From Rs1 sp000416275 (lineage in GTDB: Bacteria; Pseudomonadota; Gammaproteobacteria; Pseudomonadales; Balneatricaceae), in assembly GCA_965243635.1 (NCBI GenBank), contig OZ251574.1:3782001-3846000 (forward strand): 64,000 nt of DNA. Direction: 5' to 3'. The position numbers were made by a program, and so were the translations under genes. Numbering within the stretch: the stretch's first letter is position 1; each line of letters starts with the position of its first letter. Shown here one piece after another: positions 9,194 through 18,547 of the stretch. The notes beneath the pieces were generated by a model. That model ran no database searches. It saw only the letters and a program-made list of their open reading frames with translations, and was not told the origin of the DNA.

Positions 9194-9469
9194 TTACTTG
9201 TTTACCGCATCCTTTAAAGCCTTACCAGGCTTGAAAGTTGGTAATGTAGCCGCTTTAATCTGGATTGGCTCACCAGTTTGCGGGTTACGACCTGTACGAG
9301 CTGCGCGCTCTTTTACAGAGAATGTACCAAAACCTACTAATGCAACAGATTCACCTTTTGTTAAAGTGTCCGTTACTGCTGCCATAGTTGCATCTAAGGC
9401 ACGTCCAGCTGCTGCTTTAGGAATATCAGCAGATGCTGCAATTGCGTCAATTAATTCAGACTTGTTCAC
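9194..9469 (-). CDS. hupB: DNA-binding protein HU-beta
   Basis: Histone-like nucleoid protein that bends and compacts DNA, working as a homo- or heterodimer with HU-alpha. The 91 residues are typical and start MNKSELIDAIA. The DNA-binding arm carries GRNPQTGEPIQIKA near residues 61-74, and the C-terminus is FKPGKALKDAVNK. Its position downstream of lon and upstream of ppiD is conserved in gammaproteobacteria. Confidence 0.98.
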   Translation of the reverse strand: MNKSELIDAIAASADIPKAAAGRALDATMAAVTDTLTKGESVALVGFGTFSVKERAARTGRNPQTGEPIQIKAATLPTFKPGKALKDAVNK

Positions 9470-9562
9470 AGTTTTCCCCTTTGTATAATCGAGTCAATTA
9501 TTATGTTGTTCTGTTATTTGGGCTCAGTATAAATACCAAGACACTTTATACCAACTGATAGA

Positions 9563-9588
9563 AAGGGGTGTCAAGCTCTGAACCCCTT
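9563..9588 (-). terminator. Weak hairpin between lon and hupB
   Basis: Arms AAGGGG and CCCCTT around a loop, 20 bp after the lon stop, followed on the minus strand by TTTCTATC rather than a clean T-run. It may partly separate lon from hupB transcription. The remaining space (9470-9562) would hold the hupB promoter. Confidence 0.4.
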
Positions 9589-9607
9589 ATTCTGCCTAGT
9601 TTTCAGA

Positions 9608-12037
9608 TCAATGAGTGTTTATTTGCCCCGTTTGGGTTTTTAGCCCTTTTTGATCTGTTGTTAGGGTTTTTTTTGTGCTAGGGGCCACGGGTGTCGGTGC
9701 ATAGGCTAAAGCTATCTCTAAAACTTGATCAATCCACTTCACGGCAATAACTTTTAGGTCTGCTTTTATGTTATCTGGTATTTCTTTTAGATCTTTTTCA
9801 TTTTCATGAGGGATGATAACCGTTTTGATGCCTCCCCTATGCGCCGCTAGTAATTTCTCTTTTAAACCACCAATAGGCAGTACTTGACCACGTAACGTAA
9901 TTTCACCTGTCATCGCTACATCTGCAACGACTGGTATGCCTGTCAGAGCCGATACTAAAGCCGTACACATCCCGATACCAGCACTAGGCCCATCCTTTGG
10001 AGTAGCGCCTTCAGGTACGTGAATATGCACATCCTGCTTTTCATGAAATTCAGATTTTATCCCCAGGGAGTCCGCTCGAGACCTAACCACTGTCATTGCC
10101 GCTTGAATAGATTCCTTCATAACATCACCCAAACATCCCGTCGTAACTTGCCTGCCTTTGCCCGGCACAACTGAAGCTTCGATGCTGAGCAATTCACCTC
10201 CTACGGAAGTCCAAGCCAACCCGGTCACTTGCCCCACTAGATTTTCTTTTTCCGACAAACCAAAGCTGAATTTGCGCACACCACTGTATTTTTCAATATT
10301 GGCAGAACTAACGATATACCCGTGCTCAATCTTTTTCATCGATAAATCTTTTACAGATTTACGGCAAATTTTTGCAATTTCCCGCTCCAGGGATCGCACA
10401 CCCGCTTCGCGAGTATAGTAGTGAATCAAATCAAGGATGGCCTCTGGCTTAATAATTATTTCTGTATCTTTTAAACCATGCTGTTTGAGCTGCTTCGGCA
10501 ACAGGTATTTTATCGCTATATTTTTCTTTTCATCTTCCGTATAACCAGGAATTCTAATCAACTCCATACGGTCTAATAGAGGACCTGGGATATTCATAGA
10601 GTTTGCGGTGCAGACGAACATTACATCTGAGAGGTCATAATCGACTTCTAAGTAGTGATCGTTGAATGTCGTGTTTTGTTCCGGGTCTAGCACTTCTAAT
10701 AGCGCGGATGATGGATCTCCGCGTGAATCCATACCCATTTTATCTATTTCATCTAGCAAAAATAACGGATTCCTGGTTCCTGCTTTTGCCATTTTCTGAA
10801 TTATTTTTCCCGGCAGGGAACCAATATAGGTTCGACGATGCCCGCGCACCTCAGCCTCGTCACGCACACCGCCCAACGCCATACGCACGTATTTACGATT
10901 AGTGGCACGAGCAATCGATTTACCTAGCGATGTTTTTCCTACTCCCGGCGGTCCAACTAAGCATAATATCGGCCCTTTTAATTTTTTAACCCGCTGCTGA
11001 ACAGCCAAATACTCAAGGATCCGCTCTTTCACTTCTTCAAGACCAAAATGATCCTGATTAAGTATCTGCTCCGCACGATTCATATCATTACGTAATTTTG
11101 AACGTTTCGTCCAGGGTACTTGTAACATCCAATCAATGTAACTGCGAACCACCGTCGCTTCCGCGGACATTGGCGACATCATTTTTAGTTTATTATATTC
11201 AGAAATGGTTTTTTCTTTTGCTTCTTTTGGCATTCCAGCTTGATCAATTCTATCTTTAAGATCATCAATATCATTACTGACATTACCATCGAGATCCCCA
11301 AGCTCTTTTTGAATAGCTTTCATTTGTTCATTTAAATAGTATTCGCGCTGACTTTTCTCCATTTGCTTCTTGACGCGACCACGGATACGCTTTTCAACTT
11401 CTACCAAGTCTATTTCGACTTCCATTAATGACATCAAATGTTCAAGGCGCTTAGTGTCATCGAGCATTTCTAGAATACTCTGCTTTTCATGCAGTTTTAA
11501 AGACATATGGGCGGCAATTGTGTCTGCTAAACGGCCTATTTCTTCAATATTTTGCAGGGAAGACAAAACTTCGGATGGGATTTTTTTGTTAACTTGCACA
11601 AAACGTTCAAACTGCTGCAACGCGGTGCGCTTATATATTTCACTTTCTGCACCTGCTGAATTTTTCAGGTCCAATATATCAAGCTCAGCTGAAAAATAAC
11701 TGCCTGTCTCTATTATTGAGGTGACTTTAGCTCTGTAGTCCCCTTCGACTAACACTTTAACAGTCCCATCTGGAAGTTTAAGCATCTGCAAAATACTTGC
11801 CACTGTTCCCGTAGAGTACAAATCTTTTATATTGGGTTCATCGTCGGCCGCTTTTTTTTGCGCGAGTAGCAATATTTCCTTGCCACCAGCCATCGCCGCT
11901 TCCAGCGCTTGTATTGATTTATCTCTACCGACAAAAAGCGGAATTACCATATGTGGATAAACAACCACATCCCTTAAAGGCAGCACGGGTAAGACAACAT
12001 TTTCTTGCTTTTGGGACTCTTCTAGATCATCCATCAT
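9608..12037 (-). CDS. lon: ATP-dependent Lon protease
   Basis: Cytoplasmic AAA+ protease that degrades misfolded and regulatory proteins. The 809 residues have the bacterial LonA layout: N-terminal substrate-binding domain (VVLPVLPLRDVVVYPHM at 15-31), coiled region, Walker A GPPGVGKTS near residue 360, and Walker B LLDEIDKM. The C-terminal protease domain has the catalytic serine in PKDGPSAGIGM near residue 684 and the lysine in the GLKEKLLAAHRGG block. Two ATGs in a row (MMDD) follow a GAGGAAA ribosome binding site; the second is better spaced. A hairpin sits in the leader. The usual clpX neighbour is not upstream; a repeat cluster takes that place. Confidence 0.98.
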   Translation of the reverse strand: MMDDLEESQKQENVVLPVLPLRDVVVYPHMVIPLFVGRDKSIQALEAAMAGGKEILLLAQKKAADDEPNIKDLYSTGTVASILQMLKLPDGTVKVLVEGDYRAKVTSIIETGSYFSAELDILDLKNSAGAESEIYKRTALQQFERFVQVNKKIPSEVLSSLQNIEEIGRLADTIAAHMSLKLHEKQSILEMLDDTKRLEHLMSLMEVEIDLVEVEKRIRGRVKKQMEKSQREYYLNEQMKAIQKELGDLDGNVSNDIDDLKDRIDQAGMPKEAKEKTISEYNKLKMMSPMSAEATVVRSYIDWMLQVPWTKRSKLRNDMNRAEQILNQDHFGLEEVKERILEYLAVQQRVKKLKGPILCLVGPPGVGKTSLGKSIARATNRKYVRMALGGVRDEAEVRGHRRTYIGSLPGKIIQKMAKAGTRNPLFLLDEIDKMGMDSRGDPSSALLEVLDPEQNTTFNDHYLEVDYDLSDVMFVCTANSMNIPGPLLDRMELIRIPGYTEDEKKNIAIKYLLPKQLKQHGLKDTEIIIKPEAILDLIHYYTREAGVRSLEREIAKICRKSVKDLSMKKIEHGYIVSSANIEKYSGVRKFSFGLSEKENLVGQVTGLAWTSVGGELLSIEASVVPGKGRQVTTGCLGDVMKESIQAAMTVVRSRADSLGIKSEFHEKQDVHIHVPEGATPKDGPSAGIGMCTALVSALTGIPVVADVAMTGEITLRGQVLPIGGLKEKLLAAHRGGIKTVIIPHENEKDLKEIPDNIKADLKVIAVKWIDQVLEIALAYAPTPVAPSTKKTLTTDQKGLKTQTGQINTH

Positions 12038-12052
12038 GATTTCCTCTTCACA

Positions 12053-12079
12053 TGCACCTCACAAAGATAAAGAGGTGCA
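12053..12079 (-). promoter_or_regulatory. Hairpin in the lon leader
   Basis: Perfect 8-bp arms TGCACCTC and GAGGTGCA with an 11-base loop end about 15 bp before the lon start, right next to the ribosome binding site. It could tune translation or be an operator. The function is inferred from position only. Confidence 0.4.
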
Positions 12080-12193
12080 ATAATTATATACAACCTGCAA
12101 ATTCTGCTGTCTACCAACAGACCGCGAAAGGCTTAATAAGATCTATGTAAGATTACTATGCTCGCTACTTCTCACAAGGTCTTTTAACAATAC

Positions 12194-12353
12194 CAAATCA
12201 GTGATTTCACTACATCGCATAGCACAAGCTATTGATCCGACAACGGTGAAAAAAAACAACCACTGAACTTACCGGTGCAGCTAAGATTTTTCAACTCCAC
12301 CGTATAAACCAATATTTAACACTCTGTATTCACTTTGAAGTCACAGATTCAAG
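12194..12353 (-). repeat. Family A repeat, short form
   Basis: A 160-bp copy in reverse orientation with somewhat decayed termini (CCAAATCAGTGATTTCAC and GAAGTCACAGATTCAAG). Flanks CAATA and TAATA are a 4/5 match to a 5-bp target duplication. It is the first of an A-B-A cluster that fills the 0.9-kb gap between lon and nfuA. Confidence 0.85.
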
Positions 12354-12528
12354 TAATAGTTATAGCTTAAGAGTGCCTGGTATGTGCCAAAAGATGACCA
12401 CGACATTTTTTCACACCACTTAAATATAGCGTGAAAGTAACAATATTTATTATGTTGCAATAATTATGGGGTTGTTATTTATGATTACAACAGGACTGAG
12501 AGGATCTTTTGTCATCTCAGTAACTATT

Positions 12529-12714
12529 TGAGAGCTCTGCATAACTACTGCGCTCGGTAATACGGCCTTAAAAACCGGCTCAATATGCTCATTTACACCA
12601 GTAATACCCATAAAAGAAGGGCCCACTGCACCCAAAGTGAGGGGCACACTGACTCCGCGATCTCGCCGGTTTTTTCCTTGTCTACCTCACTCGCAAGGTT
12701 TTGCAGAGCTGTCT
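12529..12714 (+). repeat. Family B repeat, copy 2
   Basis: A 186-bp element with TGAGAGCTCTGCATAAC at the left and TTTTGCAGAGCTGTCT at the right, flanked by the 3-bp duplication ATT. Inside lie the complementary segments AAAAACCGGC and GCCGGTTTTTT. Confidence 0.88.
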
Positions 12715-12730
12715 ATTTAACAGAATACAA

Positions 12731-12939
12731 CCTCAATCAGAGACTTCACTGCGCTGCATAGCGCAAGTTCTTGATTTTACAGCGATTAGAAAAAGACCCA
12801 CTGCAGCTACGGGTTTTATGCATGGATGCATTTATTTAGCGAATGCAGGACGCATATGGGCTTGCAGCTAAGATTTTTCAATTCCACTGTAGAACCAATA
12901 TCTTACACTCTGTATTCACTTTGAAGTCACGGATTCAGG
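12731..12939 (-). repeat. Family A repeat, long form
   Basis: A 209-bp copy in reverse orientation, including the extra 49-bp segment with ATGCATGGATGCATT and GCGAATGCAGGACGCATATG. Its last base abuts the nfuA stop codon. No target duplication is visible, so one flank has changed or the copy is old. Confidence 0.88.
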
Positions 12940-13533
12940 TTATTGATAGTAAGCGTTAGTCGTCACTGAGTGATCTGTTTCATCTTTGACTGCAATCAAT
13001 CCTGGTACTTTCTCTAGCAAGGTTTTCTCAACACCATCTTTTAACGTCATATCAACGGCACTACAACCTTGGCAGCCACCACCAAATTTCAACACCGCTA
13101 CGTGCCCATCATCTTGTTCAATTAAATCCACCAGACTAACTTCACCCCCATGAGAGGCTAACCCCGGGTTAATTTCAGTATAGAGAATATAGTTAACTTG
13201 CTCTTCCAGCGGACTGTCTGCTGAGACTTTTGGAACTTTTGCGTTGGGTGCCTTAATTGTCAGCTGGCCTCCCATTCTATCTTCAGCGTAGTCAACTGTC
13301 GCCTCTTCCAAATATTGAAGACTATTTTTTTCAAAATAAAAACGCAATTTAGCTAGCTCCATTATTACGTCATCTTCAATAATTTCCTCAGGTTTACAGT
13401 AAGCGAGACATGTTTCAGCATATGGAGTACCTGGTTGGGTGACAAACATACGTACCGCCATACCTGCAACTTCTTGCTTTTCTAATAAATCAGCTAAATA
13501 CTCTTCTGCAGCCTTAGTCACTTCTATATTCAT
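12940..13533 (-). CDS. nfuA: Fe/S biogenesis protein NfuA
   Basis: Carrier that delivers [4Fe-4S] clusters to target enzymes, especially under oxidative or iron stress. The 197 residues join an N-terminal A-type-carrier-like domain (about 1-100) to a C-terminal Nfu domain. The cluster-binding motif GGGCQGCS places the two cysteines at residues 154 and 157. AAGGTG before the ATG supports the start. The stop codon lies directly against a family A repeat. In many gammaproteobacteria nfuA stands alone, as here. Confidence 0.96.
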   Translation of the reverse strand: MNIEVTKAAEEYLADLLEKQEVAGMAVRMFVTQPGTPYAETCLAYCKPEEIIEDDVIMELAKLRFYFEKNSLQYLEEATVDYAEDRMGGQLTIKAPNAKVPKVSADSPLEEQVNYILYTEINPGLASHGGEVSLVDLIEQDDGHVAVLKFGGGCQGCSAVDMTLKDGVEKTLLEKVPGLIAVKDETDHSVTTNAYYQ

Positions 13534-13807
13534 TTAAACACCTTGATTAGCATATCGTTATGCTGACCTACTCAATTCGTATAATTATTCTTTTGCGACT
13601 AACCAAGCAAAAATTTCGTTAGTCGCTGGCTCACTCCAACATTTACAGCTAGCACCAACGTACTGAATTATTCAATCTGACTACCGCTACATTTGGATAT
13701 CTGTAATAACCAAACACTTTTTGCAACTCAGACATTAAGTAATTGAATAATATCGACACAACTCTGTGTATCGATAAAACCACTCACTTGACATTCAGTA
13801 CCTAGTT

Positions 13808-13967
13808 CCTGAATCAGTGACTTCACAGCACCACATAGCGCAAACTCTTGATTCTACAGCGGTTAGAAAAATACCCGCTGAACCTACGGGTGCAGCTAAT
13901 ATTTTTCAATTCCACTGTAGAACCAATATCTTACACTCTGTATTCACTTTGAAGTCACGGATTCAGG
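13808..13967 (-). repeat. Family A repeat, short form, with target duplication
   Basis: A 160-bp copy with clean termini (CCTGAATCAGTGACTTCA and TGAAGTCACGGATTCAGG) and a perfect 5-bp duplication TAGTT at 13803-13807 and 13968-13972. The rest of the gap before the antiporter gene (13534-13807 and 13973-14267) shows no gene or motif I recognise. Confidence 0.93.
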
Positions 13968-14267
13968 TAGTTTTAATAGCTTGCGCTGCTCTTTTTGGCA
14001 GAATACGGCAAGCTAACCTGTAAAACACCCCTCCAGAATACACCGATTTTATACTTGAGTAAATCAGTCGGGTATATTCTTTAATCAATAGCTATACTCA
14101 GGCAATTATTAGGACTAAACCATTATTTTTAAGCCAGCTCACTGGGCACTATTTTTCACCCACGATAAATAAAAGGGATTTCTTAATCCTTAATATCCAC
14201 TGATCCAAAGCATCTGATATACTTATTTTTCGGTCTTATCACCAGTTATCTGCGGAGCTTATTAATT

Positions 14268-15440
14268 TTGGCTGATCAATCTTTTGTCTTTTCGCTATTT
14301 TTAATTTTTACTGGCGCCGCTTGTCTAGCCACTGTGGCCCTCTATACCAAACAACCTTTGCTGGTTGCTTACATAGTGCTTGGGGCGCTCTTAGGCCCCT
14401 ATGGCTATAGCTTTATTTCCGATACTAGCTTGCTACAAGACACCTCTCACGTGGGTATTATTTTTTTACTGTTTTTACTCGGTTTAGATATGCAGCCCTC
14501 CCATTTGGTCGCTATGCTCAAGAAAGCCAGCTCAGTGGCCATCGGCAGCTCGATCGCCTTTTTTTCGATCGGCTTTGGGCTCAGTTGGCTGTTTGGCTTG
14601 ACCCATATGGAATCGTCAATAGTTGGCTTGTCACTGATGTTTTCCAGCACCATTATTGGCATAAAGCTGCTCCCCACCACTGTACTTCATCACCGTCATG
14701 TCGGCGAATTAGTGGTCGGTTTGCTCTTGCTGCAAGACATTATAGCGATCATCGTTTTAATCGTCATTTATGCGAATCAAGGCACTGGCCAGCCAAGTTC
14801 ACTGGCAATGCTCAAACCTCTGATTGCCATGCCTCTACTCACTTATGCCGCTTTTTTAATGATCAGATTTGTGATATTACCTTTGATTCACCGCTTTGAC
14901 CGCTTTCATGAGTACATTTTTTTACTGGCGATTGGCTGGTGCCTAGGAATGGCCGAAGGGGCACAATTAGTAGGCCTATCAGCGGAGATGGGCGCTTTTA
15001 TCGCCGGCGTCTCACTTGCATCTAGCCCAATATCGCAATATATAGCAACCCATCTTAAACCACTGCGCGACTTCTTTCTGATTTTGTTCTTTTTCTCGAT
15101 TGGTGCCAGCTTTGATTTAGGCTTAGTGAGTGATGTAGCACTACCTGCTATAGTACTCGCATTAGCGGCTGTGTGTCTGAAGCCGATTATTTTCAGGTTC
15201 TTTTTACTCAGAATTAAAGAGGATAGCTCGATGAGCTGGGAAGTCGGATTTAGACTGGGACAAACCAGCGAGTTTTCATTACTGATCGCCTATGTAGCAG
15301 CCAGTTCATCGATGATAGGAGTGATCGCATCACATATAATTCAAGCTACGGCAATTATCACCTTTCTACTCTCCTCTTACATTGTACTGCTAAATTTCCC
15401 CTCTCCAATTGCGATCAAAGATGAGTTAAGAAGAGACTAA
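14268..15440 (+). CDS. CPA2-family cation:proton antiporter
   Basis: Inner-membrane monovalent cation/H+ exchanger of the KefB/NapA-like CPA2 group. The 390 residues are almost entirely membrane helices (12-13 predicted). Typical pieces are QPLLVAYIVLGALLGPYG, LLFLLGLDMQPSHL, LLLLQDIIAIIVL and AEMGAFIAGVSLASSP. It lacks the C-terminal RCK/TrkA-N nucleotide-binding domain of Kef channels, so it is the short form. The start is a TTG with GGAG 10 bp upstream; no ATG lies close by. Its end overlaps the end of the convergent DUF2835 gene by 4 bp. The substrate ion cannot be told from sequence. Confidence 0.85.
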   Translation: MADQSFVFSLFLIFTGAACLATVALYTKQPLLVAYIVLGALLGPYGYSFISDTSLLQDTSHVGIIFLLFLLGLDMQPSHLVAMLKKASSVAIGSSIAFFSIGFGLSWLFGLTHMESSIVGLSLMFSSTIIGIKLLPTTVLHHRHVGELVVGLLLLQDIIAIIVLIVIYANQGTGQPSSLAMLKPLIAMPLLTYAAFLMIRFVILPLIHRFDRFHEYIFLLAIGWCLGMAEGAQLVGLSAEMGAFIAGVSLASSPISQYIATHLKPLRDFFLILFFFSIGASFDLGLVSDVALPAIVLALAAVCLKPIIFRFFLLRIKEDSSMSWEVGFRLGQTSEFSLLIAYVAASSSMIGVIASHIIQATAIITFLLSSYIVLLNFPSPIAIKDELRRD

Positions 15441-15655
15441 TAGCGAGTGATGGATTGAAATTTCCCCTCTTGATCGAAGTAAATACAAAAACTGCCACTA
15501 ATGCCATTGTGCAGTAGAAATGGCTTTAGAATATTGGCGGGAAACTGAATACTGCGACCATCCCGAGCAACAGTATTAACCATACACTTGGGAAGACGAT
15601 ACTGTTTAAGGAACTCTTCACTAGTAATGTTGATATTTATCACGACTTTATTCAT
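15437..15655 (-). CDS. DUF2835 family protein
   Basis: A 72-residue protein of unknown function. The pattern matches DUF2835: an N-terminal beta strand with ISxEEFLxxYR-like spacing (ITSEEFLKQYR), then GRSIQFPANILKPFL and GISGSFCIYFDQEGKF. It is convergent with the antiporter gene and overlaps it by 4 bp. No strong ribosome binding site is visible. Confidence 0.82.
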   Translation of the reverse strand: MNKVVININITSEEFLKQYRLPKCMVNTVARDGRSIQFPANILKPFLLHNGISGSFCIYFDQEGKFQSITRY

Positions 15656-15799
15656 AGCTTACCGGCCTAAAACCACCAACATATTATATATATTTTAAAC
15701 ATCACTGAGCAGATCCTACAATTATGCTTACTTTATAAGCCCTTGAAAAGATCTCTGCGCACTAGGCGTGTATGACTTATTCAGAGACCTTATAGCTTG

Positions 15800-16555
15800 T
15801 CAGTGCGAATTATTGGCGAGTTTCACCACTATGGCTCTTACCATGTTTGCCGAATGTGTCGATGCTGTTTCAATAAAATCGGCGAAAGACAAGTTTGACG
15901 ATTTTCCGGCAATATCCGAGAGTGCCCGCACTACCAGAAAAGGCGTGCCAAACAAAAAGCATGTTTGCGCTATGGCGGCCGCCTCCATTTCCACCGCTTT
16001 GACACTGGGAAAAGCTGCTTTAATCTGCGCGACTTTTTCAGGGTCACTGACAAATGTATCGCCGGTAGCGATCAAGCCACGCACTGTTTTCACTCCCTCT
16101 ATAGAGGCCACGCATTGGGCGGCAACTTCGGCTAACAACTCATCGGGAACATAAGTAACTGGCATTCTAGCCATTTGCCCCAGCGTATAACCAAAGGCTG
16201 TCACATCGACATCATGGTGAATTAGCTCAGATGAAATCACCACATCACCCACGTTTAAGGATTCATCACAGCCACCTGCAGAACCTGTATTAATAATACA
16301 GTCAGGGGAAAACTGCTGTAACATCAAAGTTGTACTAACCGACGCGTTGACTTTGCCAATACCCGATTGCAACAAAACCACTGACACGCCATCCAAGTTG
16401 CCTGTGTATAAGCTAAAGCCTGCCAGCTTATGCTCTTGACGGTCCACTAAACTGTCGCGTAAGATTTTAATCTCTTGCTCCATTGCCCCTATAATGCCAA
16501 CTTTTATATTAGTATTTTTTTCTAGTATAGATTCTAAAGATTGCATATCTGCCAT
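15800..16555 (-). CDS. mtnN: 5'-methylthioadenosine/S-adenosylhomocysteine nucleosidase
   Basis: Hydrolyses MTA and SAH to adenine plus the thioribosyl compound, clearing inhibitors of methylation and feeding methionine salvage and AI-2 precursor formation. Key features are IGAMEQEI with the catalytic Glu, NTGSAGG, the EMEAAAIAQ substrate-binding glutamate, and the catalytic Asp in ALSDIAG. I chose ATG 16555 (251 aa, MADMQSL). The frame runs on to a TTG at 16588 with weaker support. The enzyme core starts at NIKVGIIG, so about 18 residues are extra N-terminal sequence. Confidence 0.95.
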   Translation of the reverse strand: MADMQSLESILEKNTNIKVGIIGAMEQEIKILRDSLVDRQEHKLAGFSLYTGNLDGVSVVLLQSGIGKVNASVSTTLMLQQFSPDCIINTGSAGGCDESLNVGDVVISSELIHHDVDVTAFGYTLGQMARMPVTYVPDELLAEVAAQCVASIEGVKTVRGLIATGDTFVSDPEKVAQIKAAFPSVKAVEMEAAAIAQTCFLFGTPFLVVRALSDIAGKSSNLSFADFIETASTHSANMVRAIVVKLANNSH

Positions 16556-16588
16556 TGAGATGTCTCTTATGCTTATCACCCAAACCAA

Positions 16589-16962
16589 GCACTCAAAAAA
16601 GAGCTGCTCTTCAGATGTTTAATAAAATTACTGACACTTGTACTGCCTACTAATGTGCTAACAAGTGTTTAGCTGTTTTGGCGATCAGAGCTTGTCGAGA
16701 AACCGAGCTACTGCTTCGCTATTTCTCTAATTCGAGCTAGCGGTTTAGCTATTGTAAACAACTAGCGCTAGCAGCACTTGAATTGAGTAGATAACACCTT
16801 AACAGTCGCTAATAATTACCGACCGAAAGCCAACCCGTTTGATCGCTGCTGATTACTTGCAAAGAATAACTAGTTTGCCCGACTAATCATACCCAAACTC
16901 CCTTTAAATACTTAAATATTATGCTTTAAGTAACAGCTCATTCACATCCCAAAACATGCCTA
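16589..16962. other. Intergenic stretch without recognised features
   Basis: A 374-bp gap between truC and mtnN, both on the minus strand. It has no family A or B repeat and no convincing frame. A few GCTAGC-type short palindromes occur near 16730-16770. It should contain the mtnN promoter on its left side. Confidence 0.5.
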
Positions 16963-17754
16963 TTAGCGATCAATAAACTTTTCCCAACCGAGTTCCATAA
17001 ATAGCTGACTAACTTCTGCTGAAAGCGGGGCTTTAATGGTGATCTTTTTAAACGCGCTGGGGTGTATAAAAGTTATATCTGTCGCCATTAACAACAGTCT
17101 ATTTATTTGAAGACAGCGACGAAACAAAACATTGTGCCGGCCTTCTCCATAATTGGTGTCTCCAACTATCGGACAAAGTAAATGTTTAAAGTGCCTTCTT
17201 AGCTGATGTTTTCTACCTGTTTTAGGCATAGCTCTAAGCAGTGAATATCTGGCAGTGGGCCACTTGCCAACACTAATCGGCAATTCAATAGTAGCGAGGC
17301 GCTGAAAATGAGTAACCGCTGACTGTGCAGGCTGATTGAGCAGCGCGAATGGCTCTGCCTTTTTGTCATGCTTATACTTAAGCGGATAATCTATCACACC
17401 GTCTTCAGGGGCATAGCCTCTGACCACGCAAAGATAGCTTTTTTGCACGGTGTGCGCGGCAAAATCAGCAGATAAACATTGAGCCGCGCGCTTATTTTTT
17501 GCGACCAGCAACACTCCTGAAGTAGCTCTATCCAGACGATGCACAGTGTGAACAGCTGCATTATTCAAATACTCTTTCAACATTGAAGCGACATTTAAAG
17601 TACCTTTTTTGGTCAGCCAGCTGGGATGAGTTAACAATCCAGCCGGTTTATTGACCGCAATTACATCGTCATCTTCATACAAAATGTCTAATTTCAATTC
17701 ATCCAATGTATCTATGCCCTGTTTAAGCCTTGAATTTTTTCTAAAAGTCGCCAT
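16963..17754 (-). CDS. truC: tRNA pseudouridine(65) synthase TruC
   Basis: RluA-family pseudouridine synthase that modifies U65 of certain tRNAs. The catalytic motif HRLDRATSGVLL (Asp near residue 100) and KSYLCVVRGY are clear. TruC rather than RluA/RluD is suggested by LDILYEDDDVIAVNKP with LTHPSWL, and by RYSLLRAMPKTGRKHQLRRHFKHL. No S4 domain is present. The length of 263 aa matches TruC. AAGG before the ATG supports the start. It is divergent from the yccA-like gene with 43 bp between the starts. Confidence 0.9.
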   Translation of the reverse strand: MATFRKNSRLKQGIDTLDELKLDILYEDDDVIAVNKPAGLLTHPSWLTKKGTLNVASMLKEYLNNAAVHTVHRLDRATSGVLLVAKNKRAAQCLSADFAAHTVQKSYLCVVRGYAPEDGVIDYPLKYKHDKKAEPFALLNQPAQSAVTHFQRLATIELPISVGKWPTARYSLLRAMPKTGRKHQLRRHFKHLLCPIVGDTNYGEGRHNVLFRRCLQINRLLLMATDITFIHPSAFKKITIKAPLSAEVSQLFMELGWEKFIDR

Positions 17755-17797
17755 TATAACCTTAATAAAGGATTTTTATTTCATACTGAGGAAATTT

Positions 17798-18481
17798 ATG
17801 AACAATATAAATGTAGCTGCAGCTCGTTCGGAACAGTCGATACTGCAAACCAACAAAGTAATTCGCAATACCTACATGCTGCTCTCTATGACATTACTGT
17901 TCAGTGCTGTTACCGCAGTTATTTCACTTTCCCTAGAAATCACAAGTATGTGGGCATATCTAGGTAGCATTATCGCTGGCATGGTGGTTTTATTCATCAT
18001 CGGTAAAAAACAAAACAGTGTCGCAGCCCTGCCACTTACCTTCCTTTTTACCGGTTTATGGGGATTTGCTTTAGGCCCTATCCTCAATCACTACCTCGCT
18101 ATGAGCAACGGTGGCGATATAGTTGTCACGGCACTAGGCATGACAGCATTAACTTTTGTTGGCTTATCTGCCTATGTATTTAACAGCAAAAAAGACTTTA
18201 GCTTCATGGGTGGTTTTTTAGCGGCTGGCTCAATGGTACTGATCATCGCTATGGTTGCGATGTTTATTCTGCCAGTATTCGGTATTGATGTATCAGCCAT
18301 GCACTTAGCTTTCTCAGCCGCTGTAGTTCTACTAATGGCCGGTTTCATTTTATATGATACCAGTAAGATTGTTGATGGCACTTATCAGAATTACGTAATG
18401 GCCACCGTAGGCTTGTATGTCAACATTTTCAACATGTTTATCCACATGCTAGCTCTAGTTGGATTTTTGAACGACGACTAG
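17798..18481 (+). CDS. yccA: Bax inhibitor-1/YccA family membrane protein
   Basis: A seven-helix inner-membrane protein of the BI-1 family. E. coli YccA is a substrate and modulator of the FtsH protease, but the role here is inferred. The 227 residues start MNNINVAAARSEQS after GAGGAAA; a longer reading frame upstream has no ribosome binding site and overlaps the truC start, so I reject it. Typical segments are VIRNTYMLLSMTLLFSAVTA, PLTFLFTGLWGFALGPIL and FILYDTSKIVDG. A strong terminator follows. Confidence 0.92.
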   Translation: MNNINVAAARSEQSILQTNKVIRNTYMLLSMTLLFSAVTAVISLSLEITSMWAYLGSIIAGMVVLFIIGKKQNSVAALPLTFLFTGLWGFALGPILNHYLAMSNGGDIVVTALGMTALTFVGLSAYVFNSKKDFSFMGGFLAAGSMVLIIAMVAMFILPVFGIDVSAMHLAFSAAVVLLMAGFILYDTSKIVDGTYQNYVMATVGLYVNIFNMFIHMLALVGFLNDD

Positions 18482-18498
18482 TTTTAATTAGTCATACT

Positions 18499-18535
18499 AA
18501 CGCCCCGCTATCCTCGATAACGGGGCGTTGTTGTT
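18499..18535 (+). terminator. Rho-independent terminator after yccA
   Basis: Arms AACGCCCCG and CGGGGCGTT around a loop that itself pairs (TATC/GATA), followed by GTTGTTGTTT. It separates the yccA-like gene from the tus operon. Confidence 0.85.
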
Positions 18536-18547
18536 TAAGGTGATTTA

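Noticed and set aside
12450..12647. Short frames with MGITGVNEHIEPV-type sequence, also at 23110-23298 and 56277-56465
   Set aside because: These are translations of family B repeats. The frame is broken in other copies and no expression signal is present.
13817..14023. Short frame MTSQHHIAQTLDST..., with relatives at 20897-21097, 31170-31427, 54265-54474 and 54475-54681
   Set aside because: All lie in family A repeats and look alike only because the repeat is the same. They have no consistent start, stop or ribosome binding site.
17651..17797. Longer N-terminus for the YccA-like protein
   Set aside because: The extension overlaps the divergent truC start and has no ribosome binding site, while ATG 17798 has GAGGAAA.
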